DNA from: Paenibacillus whitsoniae
GTDB lineage: Bacteria > Bacillota > Bacilli > Paenibacillales > NBRC-103111
Length of the DNA stretch: 64,000 bases
NCBI RefSeq assembly: GCF_003955665.1
Contig: NZ_RXHU01000045.1
Location: 20,700-84,699 of the forward strand
Direction: 5' to 3'
Position 1 is the first letter of the stretch, and every line of letters starts with the position of its first letter. The notes under the pieces were generated by a model, which saw nothing but the letters and a program-made list of their open reading frames with translations, was not told the origin of the DNA and made no database searches. Positions 33,798 through 43,583 of the stretch are shown piece after piece. The position numbers were made by a program, and so were the translations under genes.

Positions 33798-34658
33798 CTA
33801 CACCGTACCGACGAAAGCTGCGATGGTCCCGGGGCCGGCATGCGCCCCAATCACAGGTCCAAGCGTAATGTAGTTCACCTGCGCCACCGCAAAACGCTGC
33901 ACGATCGCCTCGCGCAGCACCTCCGCGCCTTCCACATTATTCGCATGCGCGATATGCAGCGTACGGATCGGCTTGTCGCCCAGATCCGCAGCCAACAGCT
34001 CCAGAATACGTGCGATCGCTTTCTTGTGACCGCGCACTTTATCGACAGACATGACTTCCCCCGTACGATCAAGGGACAGAATCGGCTTAATATTAAGTAA
34101 AGAACCAAGAAGTGCCGAAGCTTTGCCGACTCTGCCGCCCTTTTGCAAAAATTCCAACGTATCCACGAGGAAGTAGATCGCATAATGCTCCCGAATCATC
34201 TCGATCCGCTTCAAAATCTCATCAACCGACTGCCCCTCTCGGGCACCTTCCGCTGCCGCAACGACGAGCGCGCCGATCCCGTAAGACGCCGAGCAAGAAT
34301 CCACGACGTGAACTCTTCCCGCTTGATCGCCTTCGAGCATCGAAGCCGCAAGCGCCGCTGTACGCTGCGTACCGCTTAGCACAGAAGCAAGATGAATCGA
34401 AATGACCTCCGTATCCGGCTCGCTCAACAACTCCTGATAGAACGCCAGGAATTCGCCCGGAGACGGTGTCGAGGTCGTCGGGAAGTGAGCGGAAGCCGTC
34501 AGCTTGGCGTAGAAATCCTCCGATTTCAGCGTCACCGCATCCAGAAACTGCTCCTCGCCGAAATTGATTTTCAGCGGAACCATCGTGATGCCCAGCGCTT
34601 CTCTAATCTCCGACGGGATGTCGGCCGTACTGTCCGTCACAATACGAATGTGGGTCAA
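33798..34658 (-). CDS. DegV-family fatty-acid-binding protein (FakB)
   Basis: 286 residues. DegV fold with IRIVTDSTADIP, TSTPSPGEF, IHLASVLSGT, VDSCSASYGIGALV and GPVIGAHAGPGTIAAF, the fatty-acid pocket. DegV proteins bind a fatty acid that FakA phosphorylates. It is one gene away from fakA, 49 bp downstream, on the same strand. The TTG at 34658 with GGAGGAGGG upstream is the start; the longer frame has no ribosome site. PlsX at the left end of the window would use the product. Confidence 0.93.
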   Translation of the reverse strand: MTHIRIVTDSTADIPSEIREALGITMVPLKINFGEEQFLDAVTLKSEDFYAKLTASAHFPTTSTPSPGEFLAFYQELLSEPDTEVISIHLASVLSGTQRTAALAASMLEGDQAGRVHVVDSCSASYGIGALVVAAAEGAREGQSVDEILKRIEMIREHYAIYFLVDTLEFLQKGGRVGKASALLGSLLNIKPILSLDRTGEVMSVDKVRGHKKAIARILELLAADLGDKPIRTLHIAHANNVEGAEVLREAIVQRFAVAQVNYITLGPVIGAHAGPGTIAAFVGTV

Positions 34659-34707
34659 CGGAATCCCTCCTCCATTTTGACACGTGAACCGTCGCGGCAA
34701 GCCCGAA

Positions 34708-36450
34708 CTACTCGACTGAAATCAAATACGCATACAGCGGCTGTCCGCCGGGATGAAGCTCGATTTCGATTTCGGGATACAGCGTTTGAATGAACGCTTC
34801 CAGCTCTTCGGTCTCTTCTTCCTTCGCATCTTCCCCGGTCAAAAGCGTTACAATCTCGCTTCCCTCATCGATCATGTCCTCCAGCAGCTTCTTGCAGGCG
34901 CCGACCAGACTTGTCTCCGAAGACACAATGCGTCCGTCCTGAATTCCGATAAAATGTCCCTCTTTAATCGCAATGCCGTCCATATTCGTATCGCGCACTG
35001 CATATGTCACTTGTCCCGATTTCACGCGGCGAAGCGATTCCTGCATCGCAGCCGTGTTCGTCTCGGCATCCGCTTTTTCCTGGAACGCGAGAATCGCGGC
35101 CAGTCCTTGCGGAATCGACTTGGACGGAATGACAACGATCTTTTTGTTATCCACAAGCTCGGCAGCCTGCTGCGCAGCTAAAATAATGTTCGAATTGTTC
35201 GGCAGCACATAAATCGTCTCCGCGTCGATGCTTTGCACGGCTTTGACAATGTCTTCCGTACTCGGGTTCATCGTTTGTCCGCCGGACAGCACAACGTCCA
35301 CGCCAACGCTGGTTAAAATATCCGTGATGCCTGCTCCCATGGCCACCGCCACAAAGCCGTAAGGCTTCGCAGGCATCTTCGCGGCAACGACAGGTTCTTC
35401 CACAATCGCGTATTCCGGATTTGCCGCGGCGTCTTCCAGAATATGCGTATGCTGGTCGCGCATATTTTCAATTTTGATCCGGCTCAGCGCCCCGAATTTC
35501 ATCGCATGGTTCATGACCTCGCCGGGATATTCGGCATGAATATGCACTTTCACAAGCTCGTCGTCCGCCACCACAAGCAGCGAATCGCCCAGCTTGCCGA
35601 GCTGCTCCCGGAACTGGCTTTCGCTAAATACAAGCCCCTTTACCTTACCGGGTTCAATCGTGAGCATAAATTCCGTACAGTAACCGAATTCAATATCTTC
35701 CGTAGCCAGATGCGCCTGCGCCGGCATGTGCTCGTGCACTTCCCTTGTCAAGTTCAAAGCCGGAACGATCGAAACTGCCGCTAAATTCGTATCCATCGTG
35801 GCAAAATCTTCATCCACCGACGCCGTCGCTCCGCCGCTTAGTCCCGTTACGAAGCCCTCATAGACGCAGACCAGGCCTTGTCCACCCGCATCAACGACAC
35901 CGACCTGCTTGAGCACAGCAAGCTGCTCAGGCGTTCTGGCGAGCGCTTCCTTCGCTTTCGTGAGCACTTCCCGCAGCAAATCCAGCACGTCCGCGCTTCT
36001 GCGGAACTGTGTCGCATGCTTCGCCGCTTCCTTGGAGACTGTCAGGATCGTGCCCTCCACCGGCTTCACAACCGCCTTGTAGGCCGTCTCCACGCCTTGC
36101 TGAAGCGCAGCAGCAAATTGCTGGCTGTTGATCTGTTCAAACTCGTGCACGTACTTTGCAAACCCGCGAAACAGTTGGGATAAAATAACCCCTGAATTGC
36201 CTCGTGCGCCCATGAGGAGCCCTTTGGACAAGGCGTCAGCAGCTTTTCCAATATGAGAGGATGGCTTCTTCTTCAGTTCCTCACATCCTGCAGTGAGTGT
36301 TAAATTCATGTTGGTGCCAGTATCTCCGTCGGGGACAGGGAATACGTTCAATCCATTCACCTTGTCGACATTTCTGCGAAGGTTGTCTGCTCCCGCCAAG
36401 ACCATGGCAATGAAGTCATTTCCGTTTATTGAAATAAAGCGCTTACTCAA
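34708..36450 (-). CDS. fakA: Fatty acid kinase, catalytic subunit FakA
   Basis: 580 residues. An N-terminal Dak2-type kinase domain has FPVPDGDTGTNM and LLMGARGNSGVILSQLFRG; the C-terminal region has the DegV-like GAGITDILTSVGVDVVLSGGQTMNPSTEDI. It phosphorylates fatty acid bound to FakB, allowing exogenous fatty acids into lipid. Translation starts at TTG 36450, behind GGAAGGGGAATCACT. It lies downstream of asp23, the conserved asp23-fakA pair. The former name is yloV. Confidence 0.94.
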   Translation of the reverse strand: MSKRFISINGNDFIAMVLAGADNLRRNVDKVNGLNVFPVPDGDTGTNMNLTLTAGCEELKKKPSSHIGKAADALSKGLLMGARGNSGVILSQLFRGFAKYVHEFEQINSQQFAAALQQGVETAYKAVVKPVEGTILTVSKEAAKHATQFRRSADVLDLLREVLTKAKEALARTPEQLAVLKQVGVVDAGGQGLVCVYEGFVTGLSGGATASVDEDFATMDTNLAAVSIVPALNLTREVHEHMPAQAHLATEDIEFGYCTEFMLTIEPGKVKGLVFSESQFREQLGKLGDSLLVVADDELVKVHIHAEYPGEVMNHAMKFGALSRIKIENMRDQHTHILEDAAANPEYAIVEEPVVAAKMPAKPYGFVAVAMGAGITDILTSVGVDVVLSGGQTMNPSTEDIVKAVQSIDAETIYVLPNNSNIILAAQQAAELVDNKKIVVIPSKSIPQGLAAILAFQEKADAETNTAAMQESLRRVKSGQVTYAVRDTNMDGIAIKEGHFIGIQDGRIVSSETSLVGACKKLLEDMIDEGSEIVTLLTGEDAKEEETEELEAFIQTLYPEIEIELHPGGQPLYAYLISVE

Positions 36451-36479
36451 AGTGATTCCCCTTCCTGATTATCGGGCTA

Positions 36480-36839
36480 TTATTTAGCTACGCGAACACC
36501 TTGAACAAAAATGTTCACATCGTCCACCTGCAGGCCTACTACTTCGTTAAGAATATATTTGACTTTCGTCTGGACATTCCCTGCCACGACGGATATTTTC
36601 GTTCCGTAGCTGACAATAATATAAAGATCAATCTCCAGTCGTCCGTTCTCTCTGCGAACCTCGACGCCGCGGCTCAAATTGTCTCTGCCGAGCAGCTCGG
36701 CGATGCCGTCCTTCAATTGCTTGCGTGAGGCCATGCCAACAAGTCCGTAGCAATCCAGCGCAGCCGATCCCGCGAGCGTCGAAACGACTTCATCGGTAAT
36801 AAATACTTTTCCCAACTCGGTTGTGAGTTCAATCGGCAT
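36480..36839 (-). CDS. Asp23/Gls24 family envelope stress protein
   Basis: 119 residues starting MPIELTTELGKVFITDEVV, with LDCYGLVGMASRKQLKDGI and IDLYIIVSYGTKIS. The family (YloU) is membrane-associated and abundant in Bacillota; it sits upstream of fakA in many genomes. AAGGAG is upstream of the ATG. It is divergent to rpmB with a promoter region of 245 bp between them. Confidence 0.93.
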   Translation of the reverse strand: MPIELTTELGKVFITDEVVSTLAGSAALDCYGLVGMASRKQLKDGIAELLGRDNLSRGVEVRRENGRLEIDLYIIVSYGTKISVVAGNVQTKVKYILNEVVGLQVDDVNIFVQGVRVAK

Positions 36840-36882
36840 TATGTAACAACTCCTTCAAGTTTCCAAGACTAATCTTCATTGT

Positions 36883-36912
36883 ACTATAACATACTTTATA
36901 AATAAACGGCAA
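36883..36912 (-). promoter_or_regulatory. Promoter for asp23-fakA-fakB-recG
   Basis: On the minus strand TTGCCG (-35), an 18-bp spacer and TATAGT (-10). It lies 44 bp before the asp23 start. Confidence 0.6.
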
Positions 36913-36928
36913 AAGTGCGCGCAATTCG

Positions 36929-36958
36929 TTGACTAGGCTCCTTTTGCTATGCTATTAT
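36929..36958 (+). promoter_or_regulatory. Promoter for rpmB
   Basis: TTGACT, an 18-bp spacer and TATTAT, giving a 5' leader of about 120 nt before rpmB. No obvious L28 autoregulatory stem was identified in the leader. Confidence 0.7.
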
Positions 36959-37084
36959 GTTTAAGTGTGTTTTTGCAGATAGAAAGATAATGCAAGAAAA
37001 GTATGCGATGTTGAGAATACTGATATGTCAAGCTTAGGCTTGCCACCCAGGCTTCTTTGTATACTGCCGAAGGAGGTGTCAAAC

Positions 37085-37273
37085 ATGTCCCGCAAATGTT
37101 TCATTACAGGTAAAAGTCCGAAGACAGGTAATCACGTGTCCCACGCTAACAATAAAAACAAGCGTACTTGGGGAGTTAACGTTCAAAAGGTTCGCATCCT
37201 CGTTGATGGTAAACCAAAACGGGTTTACGTAAGTGCTCGTGCGTTGAAATCCGGTAAAGTGGCTCGCGTTTAA
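37085..37273 (+). CDS. rpmB: Ribosomal protein bL28
   Basis: 62 residues starting [20 protein letters not shown], with [17 protein letters not shown] and the basic end of L28 in the large subunit. The correct start is the ATG at 37085, five bases after AAGGAGGTG; the frame extends 60 bases upstream but without function. It lies between the divergent asp23 and the convergent spoVM, the normal Bacillota arrangement. Confidence 0.98.
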   Translation: MSRKCFITGKSPKTGNHVSHANNKNKRTWGVNVQKVRILVDGKPKRVYVSARALKSGKVARV

Positions 37274-37309
37274 TCCGCCGCGGATACTTAACTTACTTAT
37301 GTAAATGAC

Positions 37310-37338
37310 AAAAAGCACCTTTCCGGTGCTTTTTTTGC
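37310..37338. terminator. Terminator shared by rpmB and spoVM
   Basis: AAAAAGCACC-TTT-CCGGTGCTTTTTTT, flanked by A and T tracts, ends rpmB on the plus strand and can end spoVM on the minus strand. Confidence 0.9.
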
Positions 37339-37372
37339 ATTCCTGGGGAGAATGACGCGTATGTGTACTTGC

Positions 37373-37453
37373 TTAGTTTTTACTGAACGTATTAAGTACG
37401 GCTTTCACGAAACCTCCCAGAAACTTCGGCAGCTTGATCGTGTAGAATTTCAT
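37373..37453 (-). CDS. spoVM: Stage V sporulation protein M (26 residues)
   Basis: The minus strand from ATG 37453 encodes 26 residues starting MKFYTIKLPKFLGG, followed by FVKAVLNTFSKN. This is SpoVM, the amphipathic peptide that recognises the convex outer forespore membrane and tethers SpoIVA for coat assembly. AAGGAGGGG lies six bases upstream. It is too short for most ORF lists. Position between rpe and rpmB is the conserved one in B. subtilis. All key residues, including Pro9, are present. Confidence 0.95.
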   Translation of the reverse strand: MKFYTIKLPKFLGGFVKAVLNTFSKN

Positions 37454-37640
37454 TCTCTACCCCTCCTTCGAGTTATCGTCAGCCCGCAGCTCCAGACGGC
37501 AAAGGCGGCTGACTTCGTGAGCAAAGGCCCTACCTGCGTCCAGGACTGCTCCTTCCACATCATTACAACAGTGTATGCCCGGAGCGTAGAAATAGTGCTT
37601 CTATTTTTACTTTCTCCCAACTTTCAACTGCTCCAGAAAG

Positions 37641-37674
37641 CAAAAAAAGCTACAAGAGCTTTTCGCTCTTGTAA
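37641..37674 (-). terminator. Terminator after the small membrane protein gene
   Basis: On the minus strand TACAAGAGC-GAAAA-GCTCTTGTA followed by GCTTTTTTTGC. It ends the long leftward operon (priA to rpe) just before spoVM. Confidence 0.9.
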
Positions 37675-37932
37675 CTATAGATATGCGGTGAACTCGCCGG
37701 ATATGCCCGCCCGATAGAGCGCGTAGATCAGATTAAAGACAAAGTAGAAAAAGACGGCAATCACAAAAAACCAGATCCGATAGCGCAGCTCCTCGAACTG
37801 CCGGAAGAAGCGAATCCCCAGAAACAGCGCGCCGAGCGAGAACACATATTTAAACATATCCTGAATGTTGGAAAACAAGGTTAACAGGATGGCGCAAGCA
37901 AGGCTGTACACCAGAAGCCAGACAACTCTCAC
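37675..37932 (-). CDS. Small membrane protein downstream of rpe
   Basis: 85 residues with three hydrophobic segments (VVWLLVYSLACAILLTLF, YVFSLGALFLGIRFF, WFFVIAVFFYFVFNLIYAL). GTG at 37932 is eight bases from GGGGAGGA; the longer upstream frame overlaps rpe and is rejected. It occupies the place where B. subtilis has thiN. No function known. Confidence 0.75.
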   Translation of the reverse strand: MRVVWLLVYSLACAILLTLFSNIQDMFKYVFSLGALFLGIRFFRQFEELRYRIWFFVIAVFFYFVFNLIYALYRAGISGEFTAYL

Positions 37933-37948
37933 GTAATCGTTCCTCCCC

Positions 37949-38599
37949 TTAGCCGCGAATGCGGCGAATCGCGTCGGCGCGATCCGGCTGCCCAAATACG
38001 GCGTTGCCGGCAACAAGCACGTTGGCTCCGGCTTCCACTGCTTCGCGGGCCGTCACTTCATTCACACCACCGTCGACTTCGATGTGCAGACCGGTGAGTC
38101 CCTTGGCGTTCGCCAGCTCGCGCAGCGCGCGGATTTTGTTCAGCATCCCCGGGATGAACGCTTGTCCGCCAAAGCCCGGATTGACGGTCATAATCAGCAC
38201 CAGATCCAGCTGCTCGTCCAGTACGTGCTCCAACGTAGAAATCGGAGTTGCCGGATTCAACACGACCCCGGCTTTGACCCCCTGCTGTTTAATCAACCCT
38301 AGCGTCCGGTGCAAGTGCGTGCAAGCTTCAACGTGGACCGAAATCAGATCCGCGCCCGCTTTCGCAAAATCCGGAATATAGCGATCCGGCTGCTCAATCA
38401 TCAAGTGAACGTCGAGCGTAAGCTGCGTAACAGGCCGAATCGCTTCCAGAACAACAGGCCCGAGGGTAATATTCGGCACAAAATGGCCGTCCATCACATC
38501 GACGTGAATCCAGTCGGCGCCCCCGCGCTCGACATCTTTAATCTCATCTCCGAGCCTAGCGAAATTGGCCGATAGAATCGACGGTGCCACATAAACCAT
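37949..38599 (-). CDS. rpe: Ribulose-phosphate 3-epimerase
   Basis: Rpe interconverts ribulose-5-phosphate and xylulose-5-phosphate in the pentose-phosphate pathway. 216 residues: [35 protein letters not shown] (metal ligands), [20 protein letters not shown] and [10 protein letters not shown]. Length matches the family. It begins four bases after rsgA, in the conserved prpC-prkC-rsgA-rpe operon. Confidence 0.98.
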   Translation of the reverse strand: MVYVAPSILSANFARLGDEIKDVERGGADWIHVDVMDGHFVPNITLGPVVLEAIRPVTQLTLDVHLMIEQPDRYIPDFAKAGADLISVHVEACTHLHRTLGLIKQQGVKAGVVLNPATPISTLEHVLDEQLDLVLIMTVNPGFGGQAFIPGMLNKIRALRELANAKGLTGLHIEVDGGVNEVTAREAVEAGANVLVAGNAVFGQPDRADAIRRIRG

Positions 38600-38603
38600 T
38601 CGT

Positions 38604-39533
38604 CTAGTACCTCCTCTTCCGATCCTTAATTTCAGCTAAAAATAACAAGTAATGCTCGTACCGCGAAGCTGCAATCGTGCCGTCCGCCGCTGCAATCCGC
38701 ACTTTGCAATCCGGTTCGTGCAAATGCAGGCATCCCCGAAACCGGCAGCCCTCGGCAACAGCAGCGAATTCGCGGAAGCAGGCGCCAAGCCCGTCGGCCT
38801 CGACTTCCATGAAATCGAGTTGGCTGAAGCCCGGCGTATCCGCCACAAGCCCGCCGCCTTCCAGCGGAAGCAGCTCAACGTGACGGGTCGTATGCTTGCC
38901 GCGGCCCAACCGCTGCGAGATCTCGTTCGTCTCGAGGTCGATGCCCGCGATCATTTTATTCAGCAGCGACGATTTCCCGACGCCGGATTGACCGGCGAAT
39001 ACGGAGATCGTCCCTTCCAGATGATGCAGGATCGCCTCCACGCCGACGCCCCTCCTGGACGAGGTTCTGACAACCGGATATCCGATCGCTTCGTACAGCG
39101 CTGTAATGCGGTCAAGCTCGCTCATCGTCATCTCTTTCGGGAGCGCATCTCCACTGCCCTCCAGCAGCAGATCGCTTTTGGTAAAACACAACACCACATC
39201 AATGCCCGTATGCTCGATATGAACAAGGAACTTGTCGAGCAGCTGCAGGTTCAGCACCGGCTCCGTCACGGAGAAGACGAGCACGACAATGTTCACGTTT
39301 GCAATCGGGGGCCTGATGAGTTCGGAAGTACGGGGAAGGATCTCCGTAACGGTTCCTTCCCCGTTTTCCGTTTCTTCGTACATCACACGGTCCCCGACGA
39401 GGGGCGTGATCTTTTTGTTCTTGAACACGCCTCTTCCCCGGCAGGTAACCGTATTCCCTTCTTCAAGCGGGGCGCCCTCCGGCAGCACATAGTAGTAACC
39501 GCTGAGCGCTTTTACAATCGATCCTTGCGGCAT
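38604..39533 (-). CDS. rsgA: Ribosome small subunit-dependent GTPase RsgA
   Basis: 309 residues: OB domain, circularly permuted GTPase (FTKSDLL, then [19 protein letters not shown]) and C-terminal zinc domain ([16 protein letters not shown]). RsgA assists late assembly of the 30S subunit. Its ATG overlaps the stop of prkC (TAATG), so translation is coupled. Confidence 0.97.
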   Translation of the reverse strand: MPQGSIVKALSGYYYVLPEGAPLEEGNTVTCRGRGVFKNKKITPLVGDRVMYEETENGEGTVTEILPRTSELIRPPIANVNIVVLVFSVTEPVLNLQLLDKFLVHIEHTGIDVVLCFTKSDLLLEGSGDALPKEMTMSELDRITALYEAIGYPVVRTSSRRGVGVEAILHHLEGTISVFAGQSGVGKSSLLNKMIAGIDLETNEISQRLGRGKHTTRHVELLPLEGGGLVADTPGFSQLDFMEVEADGLGACFREFAAVAEGCRFRGCLHLHEPDCKVRIAAADGTIAASRYEHYLLFLAEIKDRKRRY

Positions 39534-41647
39534 TAATTCGTTCCTCCAGCAGGCGGTTTCGAAGCGGTTCCGCCGGTCTGACCTTGCCCGCCGGCCGTTC
39601 CCCCTACGGGAATCGCCGGTCCGGTATTTTGGCCCTTCGGCGTGGATGAAGGAGGTGGCGTCGGTGAAGCTTTGCCATTCTTCTGATCCAAGTAATCCTG
39701 GTACGTGCGTGTGATCGAATTCACCAGTGTATCGCCTTCTTTAATCAAAATAACGGCTTTTTTCTCCGGAGAAACGATGACCTTCACGTCGAGATTTTGC
39801 GGTTTCGATACTTTCTCCGTTTTGTACTCGAAATTATCGTATTGCGCATCGCTCACAATGATTTTAAATTCGGAATCTTTGCCGTCTGTCGTCGGCTTCA
39901 CCGGAATGCTGACCGTCATCTGACCGGCGTCGTCCGGCAGTCCGTCGCTGATCACCAGCGAAATTTCCGCACCGGCAGACACATCCTGATCCTTCGTATA
40001 CGGGAACTGCGTAATGACTTTGCCTTTGGCCACTTTATAGCTTTTCTCTCGGGTAATGCCATTCGCAGCCAGCTTCAGATTCGACTTCGTAATCTGCGCC
40101 TTCGCTTCGGCTTCCGTTAGGTTCGTCAAGTCCGGCATTTTGAACGTTTCCTTCGCTTTGCTCACCGTAAAGGCAATCGCGGCTTTGTCCAGTTCAAACT
40201 CATCGCCCGCAAGCGGGGACTGCTTGAGAATGATGTCCGGCGTATTGTCGGACGTCTCCTGGGTAATCGTTATTTGCTCATCCTTGATGCCAAGCGCCTG
40301 AAGCTTCAGCTTCACATCCTTGAGCGATTGTCCCGCGTAATTGTCCATCTTGATCTTCTTCACGCCTTTGCTGACTGTCAGCGTCACCTTCGTGCCAACG
40401 TTGAGCCGCAAACCTTTCGGATTTTGCTGGATGACAATGTCCTTGTCAAGCTTGCTGTCTTCGTCATACTCTACCGTATAGCCAAGATGGGCGGCCGTTA
40501 ATTGCGCCTGCGCCTCCGTCAGCGGCTTATTCTCAACGTTCGGCACTTCCACCGTTTCGATCGCGAACATGTTTTTCACGACGCCGACCATGTACCACAT
40601 GAAGCCAAGCACAATGAGCAAAATAACAATCCAGACGACCGGTTTAATCCAGCCTTTCTTTTTCGCAGGAGCAGGCTCTTCCCGCCATACCGGCTTCTCC
40701 GGCTCCTCGTCTTCGTCGTCCGGCGTATAGGACGCGATCTGATCTGCGCGAATCGCCGGCATGACCAGCGTGCGCTCCTCGTCCATGCCCTCCGAGTCCC
40801 AGAACGCGATCTTGGCCTCGTTGCGACGTTCCGGATTCAGGCACGTATCTAGGTCGAGCATCATCGATTTAGCGGACTGATAGCGTTCTTCCGGCTTTTT
40901 GCGCATCGCCTTGAGGATAATGTTTTCCACGCTTTGCGGAATGAGCGGATTCACCTTGCGAGGCTCTTCCACATCCTCCTGCAAATGCTTGAGCGCAACG
41001 GAAATCGGGCTTTCCCCGAGAAACGGCAGCCGCGCGGTCAGCATTTGATACATCACAATACCGAGCGAATACAGGTCGGACTTCTCCCCGGTATTCGTGC
41101 CTTTGGCATGCTCCGGCGAGAAATAATGCACAGACCCGACCACAGAGCCAGTCTGCGTAATCGTTGAAGATGTTGCCGCGCGGGCGATCCCGAAATCCGT
41201 CACCTTGACTCGCCCATTTTTGCCGATGAGAATATTGTGCGGCTTGATGTCACGGTGAATAATCTCATTGTGATGCGCATGATCGAGCGCGTCCGCAATT
41301 TGCGACGCGTAATGCACCGCATCCTCGACTTGCAGCGGCGCTTTTTCTTTAATCAAATCGTTCAGCGTTTTGCCTTCGATATATTCCATTACGATGTAAT
41401 GGACATCGTCTTCCTGCCCCACGTCATAGATGCTGACGACGTTCGGATGGGACAGCGATGCGGCAGCTTGCGCTTCCCTGCGGAAGCGGCGAATGAACTC
41501 CTCGTCGTGTACGTACTGCTGGCGCAGCACCTTGACCGCTACCTTGCGGTTAAGCAGCAAATCATGGCCTTTGTACACAAGCGCCATGCCGCCTCCGCCG
41601 ATGCGTTCCAATATCTCATAGCGGCCTCCAAGCTTTCTACCGATCAA
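39533..41647 (-). CDS. prkC: PASTA-domain Ser/Thr kinase PrkC
   Basis: 704 residues. N-terminal kinase: GGGGMALVYKG (P-loop), VAVKVL lysine, HRDIKPHN catalytic loop, DFGIAR and the phosphorylatable activation loop TSSTITQTGSVVGS. One transmembrane helix at about 336-358 (VVWIVILLIVLGFMWYMVG), then three PASTA repeats that bind muropeptides, then a Gly/Pro/Ser/Thr-rich tail. It responds to cell-wall fragments and controls germination and stationary phase. Its gene starts 4 nt inside prpC (ATGA). Confidence 0.97.
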   Translation of the reverse strand: MIGRKLGGRYEILERIGGGGMALVYKGHDLLLNRKVAVKVLRQQYVHDEEFIRRFRREAQAAASLSHPNVVSIYDVGQEDDVHYIVMEYIEGKTLNDLIKEKAPLQVEDAVHYASQIADALDHAHHNEIIHRDIKPHNILIGKNGRVKVTDFGIARAATSSTITQTGSVVGSVHYFSPEHAKGTNTGEKSDLYSLGIVMYQMLTARLPFLGESPISVALKHLQEDVEEPRKVNPLIPQSVENIILKAMRKKPEERYQSAKSMMLDLDTCLNPERRNEAKIAFWDSEGMDEERTLVMPAIRADQIASYTPDDEDEEPEKPVWREEPAPAKKKGWIKPVVWIVILLIVLGFMWYMVGVVKNMFAIETVEVPNVENKPLTEAQAQLTAAHLGYTVEYDEDSKLDKDIVIQQNPKGLRLNVGTKVTLTVSKGVKKIKMDNYAGQSLKDVKLKLQALGIKDEQITITQETSDNTPDIILKQSPLAGDEFELDKAAIAFTVSKAKETFKMPDLTNLTEAEAKAQITKSNLKLAANGITREKSYKVAKGKVITQFPYTKDQDVSAGAEISLVISDGLPDDAGQMTVSIPVKPTTDGKDSEFKIIVSDAQYDNFEYKTEKVSKPQNLDVKVIVSPEKKAVILIKEGDTLVNSITRTYQDYLDQKNGKASPTPPPSSTPKGQNTGPAIPVGGTAGGQGQTGGTASKPPAGGTN

Positions 41648-42408
41648 TGCCCATCCCCCCTTTTGTCGTCCGAATGTTGATCATGAGCCAGCAGTACGAC
41701 CGTCACATTATCGTCGCCGCCCTCGTGAAGCGCGCGTGCGATCAGTTGATCCGCCGCATCCTCCAGTTTGTCATGGCTATTCACGATACGCACGATGTCT
41801 GCAGCGTCCACAAGCCCGCTCAGGCCGTCCGTACAAATCAATACCGTATCGCCCTGGCGCCAGCCGTACTCATACAAATCCACTTCCACAGTCGGCTCCG
41901 TGCCGAGCGCGCGCGTAATCCAGTTGCGCCGCGGATGATGGTCAGCTTCCTCCAGCGTCAGTTGTCCATTCTTCACCAGCTCATACACCAAGGAATGGTC
42001 TTCCGTCAGCTGAGCAATCGTTTCGCCGGTAAGCTTATAGGCCCGGCTGTCGCCGATGTGCCCGATAATCAGCAGCTCTTCCGACGCAATAATCGTGACG
42101 ACCGTCGTGCCCATGCCATGGTATTTATCCTGTCCGGAAGCAAACGCATAAATCTCTTCATTGGCTTTCTCAATCGCTTCTTTGAGCAGTTGCTTGCACG
42201 TCTCCACCGGCATTCCCCAATGGATGGATTGCAGCTGTGCGCTTATGCGGTCCACCGCCATTTGACTGGCAATATCGCCAGCCTGATGTCCGCCCATGCC
42301 GTCGGCGACAATCGCCAAAGACAGTCCATTCAGCTCGTGCTGGATGGCGGCGCGGTCCTCATTGACTTGACGGACTTTACCAATATCGGTTCGACTTACC
42401 ATCTTCAT
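41644..42408 (-). CDS. prpC: PP2C-family phosphatase PrpC (Stp)
   Basis: 254 residues: SRTDIGKVRQVNEDRAA, VADGMGGHQAGDIAS, GHIGDSRAY, LTEDHSLV, ICTDGLSGLVDAADI and GGDDNVTVVLL, all metal- and phosphate-binding PP2C motifs. It reverses PrkC phosphorylation. GAGGTG is upstream of the ATG. It follows rlmN by 12 nt and overlaps prkC by 4. Confidence 0.97.
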   Translation of the reverse strand: MKMVSRTDIGKVRQVNEDRAAIQHELNGLSLAIVADGMGGHQAGDIASQMAVDRISAQLQSIHWGMPVETCKQLLKEAIEKANEEIYAFASGQDKYHGMGTTVVTIIASEELLIIGHIGDSRAYKLTGETIAQLTEDHSLVYELVKNGQLTLEEADHHPRRNWITRALGTEPTVEVDLYEYGWRQGDTVLICTDGLSGLVDAADIVRIVNSHDKLEDAADQLIARALHEGGDDNVTVVLLAHDQHSDDKRGDGH

Positions 42409-42420
42409 CCGGCTCTCACC

Positions 42421-43491
42421 TCATTTACTGCTCTCCATATGCTTTGCTCGCAGCTGCCCGCAGGCGGCCGCAATGTCGCTGCCCTGCTCACGGCGTATGG
42501 TCGCATTGATTTTGCCCTTCTCCAGAATGCGTTGGAACGTAAAAATATCGTCCCTCGGCGTCCGTTTGAAATCACGCTCAGCAACAAAGTTGACAGGAAT
42601 CAGATTGACATGGCTAAGCGGCATTTCTTTCAGCACCTGCGCAAGCTCCTCGGCATGCTCCGGCTGGTCGTTGACTTCCCCCATCAAGGCATATTCAAAG
42701 GTGATACGGCGGCCGGTTTTGGCAATGTAATATTTACACGCTTCAATCAAATCCGCAAACGGGAATCTCCGGTTGACGGGCATCAGCTTCGAGCGCAGCT
42801 CATCGTTCGGCGCGTGAATGGAAATCGCAAGGTTCACCTGCAAATTCTCATCGGCAAACTTATAAATATTCGGCACGATGCCGCTCGTCGACACCGTAAT
42901 ATGGCGCTGACCGATGTTCAACCCTTTCGGGTGAATCATGATCCGCAAAAAATTCATCGTCGACTCGTAATTCTCGAACGGCTCGCCAATCCCCATGATG
43001 ACGATGGAGGAAATGCGCTCGTTCGTCTCATCGAGCAGCTTCTGCGCTTTCACGACCTGCGCGACGATTTCGCCCGGCCGCAAATCCCGCTTCAAGCCGC
43101 CTAGCGTGGACGCGCAGAACGTGCAGCCCACCCGGCAGCCGACCTGCGTCGTGACGCAGATGCTGTTGCCGTAGTTATGCTTCATGACGACCGTTTCGAT
43201 CGCATTCTTGTCTTCAAGTTCAAAAAGAAACTTGACCGTACCATCCTGCGACTGATACTTCGTAATTTCGGACAGCGTCACGAAGTCGAACTGAGCCTTC
43301 AGCTTGTCGCGAAGCGTTTTGGACAAATTCGACATGTCGTCAAAATTGAACACGCGCTTCACATACAGCCAGTCCCAGATTTGACCCGCGCGAAAACCGG
43401 GCTCGCCGTTCGCTTTCACCCAGTCCTGCCACTGATCCCAGTTGAGATCGTATACAAAAGGTTTCTCTTTCTCAAAAGGCTTCAAACTCAT
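42421..43491 (-). CDS. rlmN: Dual-specificity rRNA/tRNA methyltransferase RlmN
   Basis: 356 residues. Radical-SAM enzyme that methylates C2 of A2503 in 23S rRNA and A37 of some tRNAs. Cluster-binding [10 protein letters not shown] (CxxxCxxC), [52 protein letters not shown] and the C-terminal cysteine in [14 protein letters not shown]. The start ATG 43491 is preferred to the GTG at 43500. The 495 bp upstream hold only repeats. Confidence 0.97.
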   Translation of the reverse strand: MSLKPFEKEKPFVYDLNWDQWQDWVKANGEPGFRAGQIWDWLYVKRVFNFDDMSNLSKTLRDKLKAQFDFVTLSEITKYQSQDGTVKFLFELEDKNAIETVVMKHNYGNSICVTTQVGCRVGCTFCASTLGGLKRDLRPGEIVAQVVKAQKLLDETNERISSIVIMGIGEPFENYESTMNFLRIMIHPKGLNIGQRHITVSTSGIVPNIYKFADENLQVNLAISIHAPNDELRSKLMPVNRRFPFADLIEACKYYIAKTGRRITFEYALMGEVNDQPEHAEELAQVLKEMPLSHVNLIPVNFVAERDFKRTPRDDIFTFQRILEKGKINATIRREQGSDIAAACGQLRAKHMESSK

Positions 43492-43583
43492 ATTTATCAC
43501 AACCTGTATTTATTTCGTCTATTTTTGAGGCAATCGTATGTATTTTAACACAAAGGCGAGCCGAACACACGTCCTTAGGTGAC

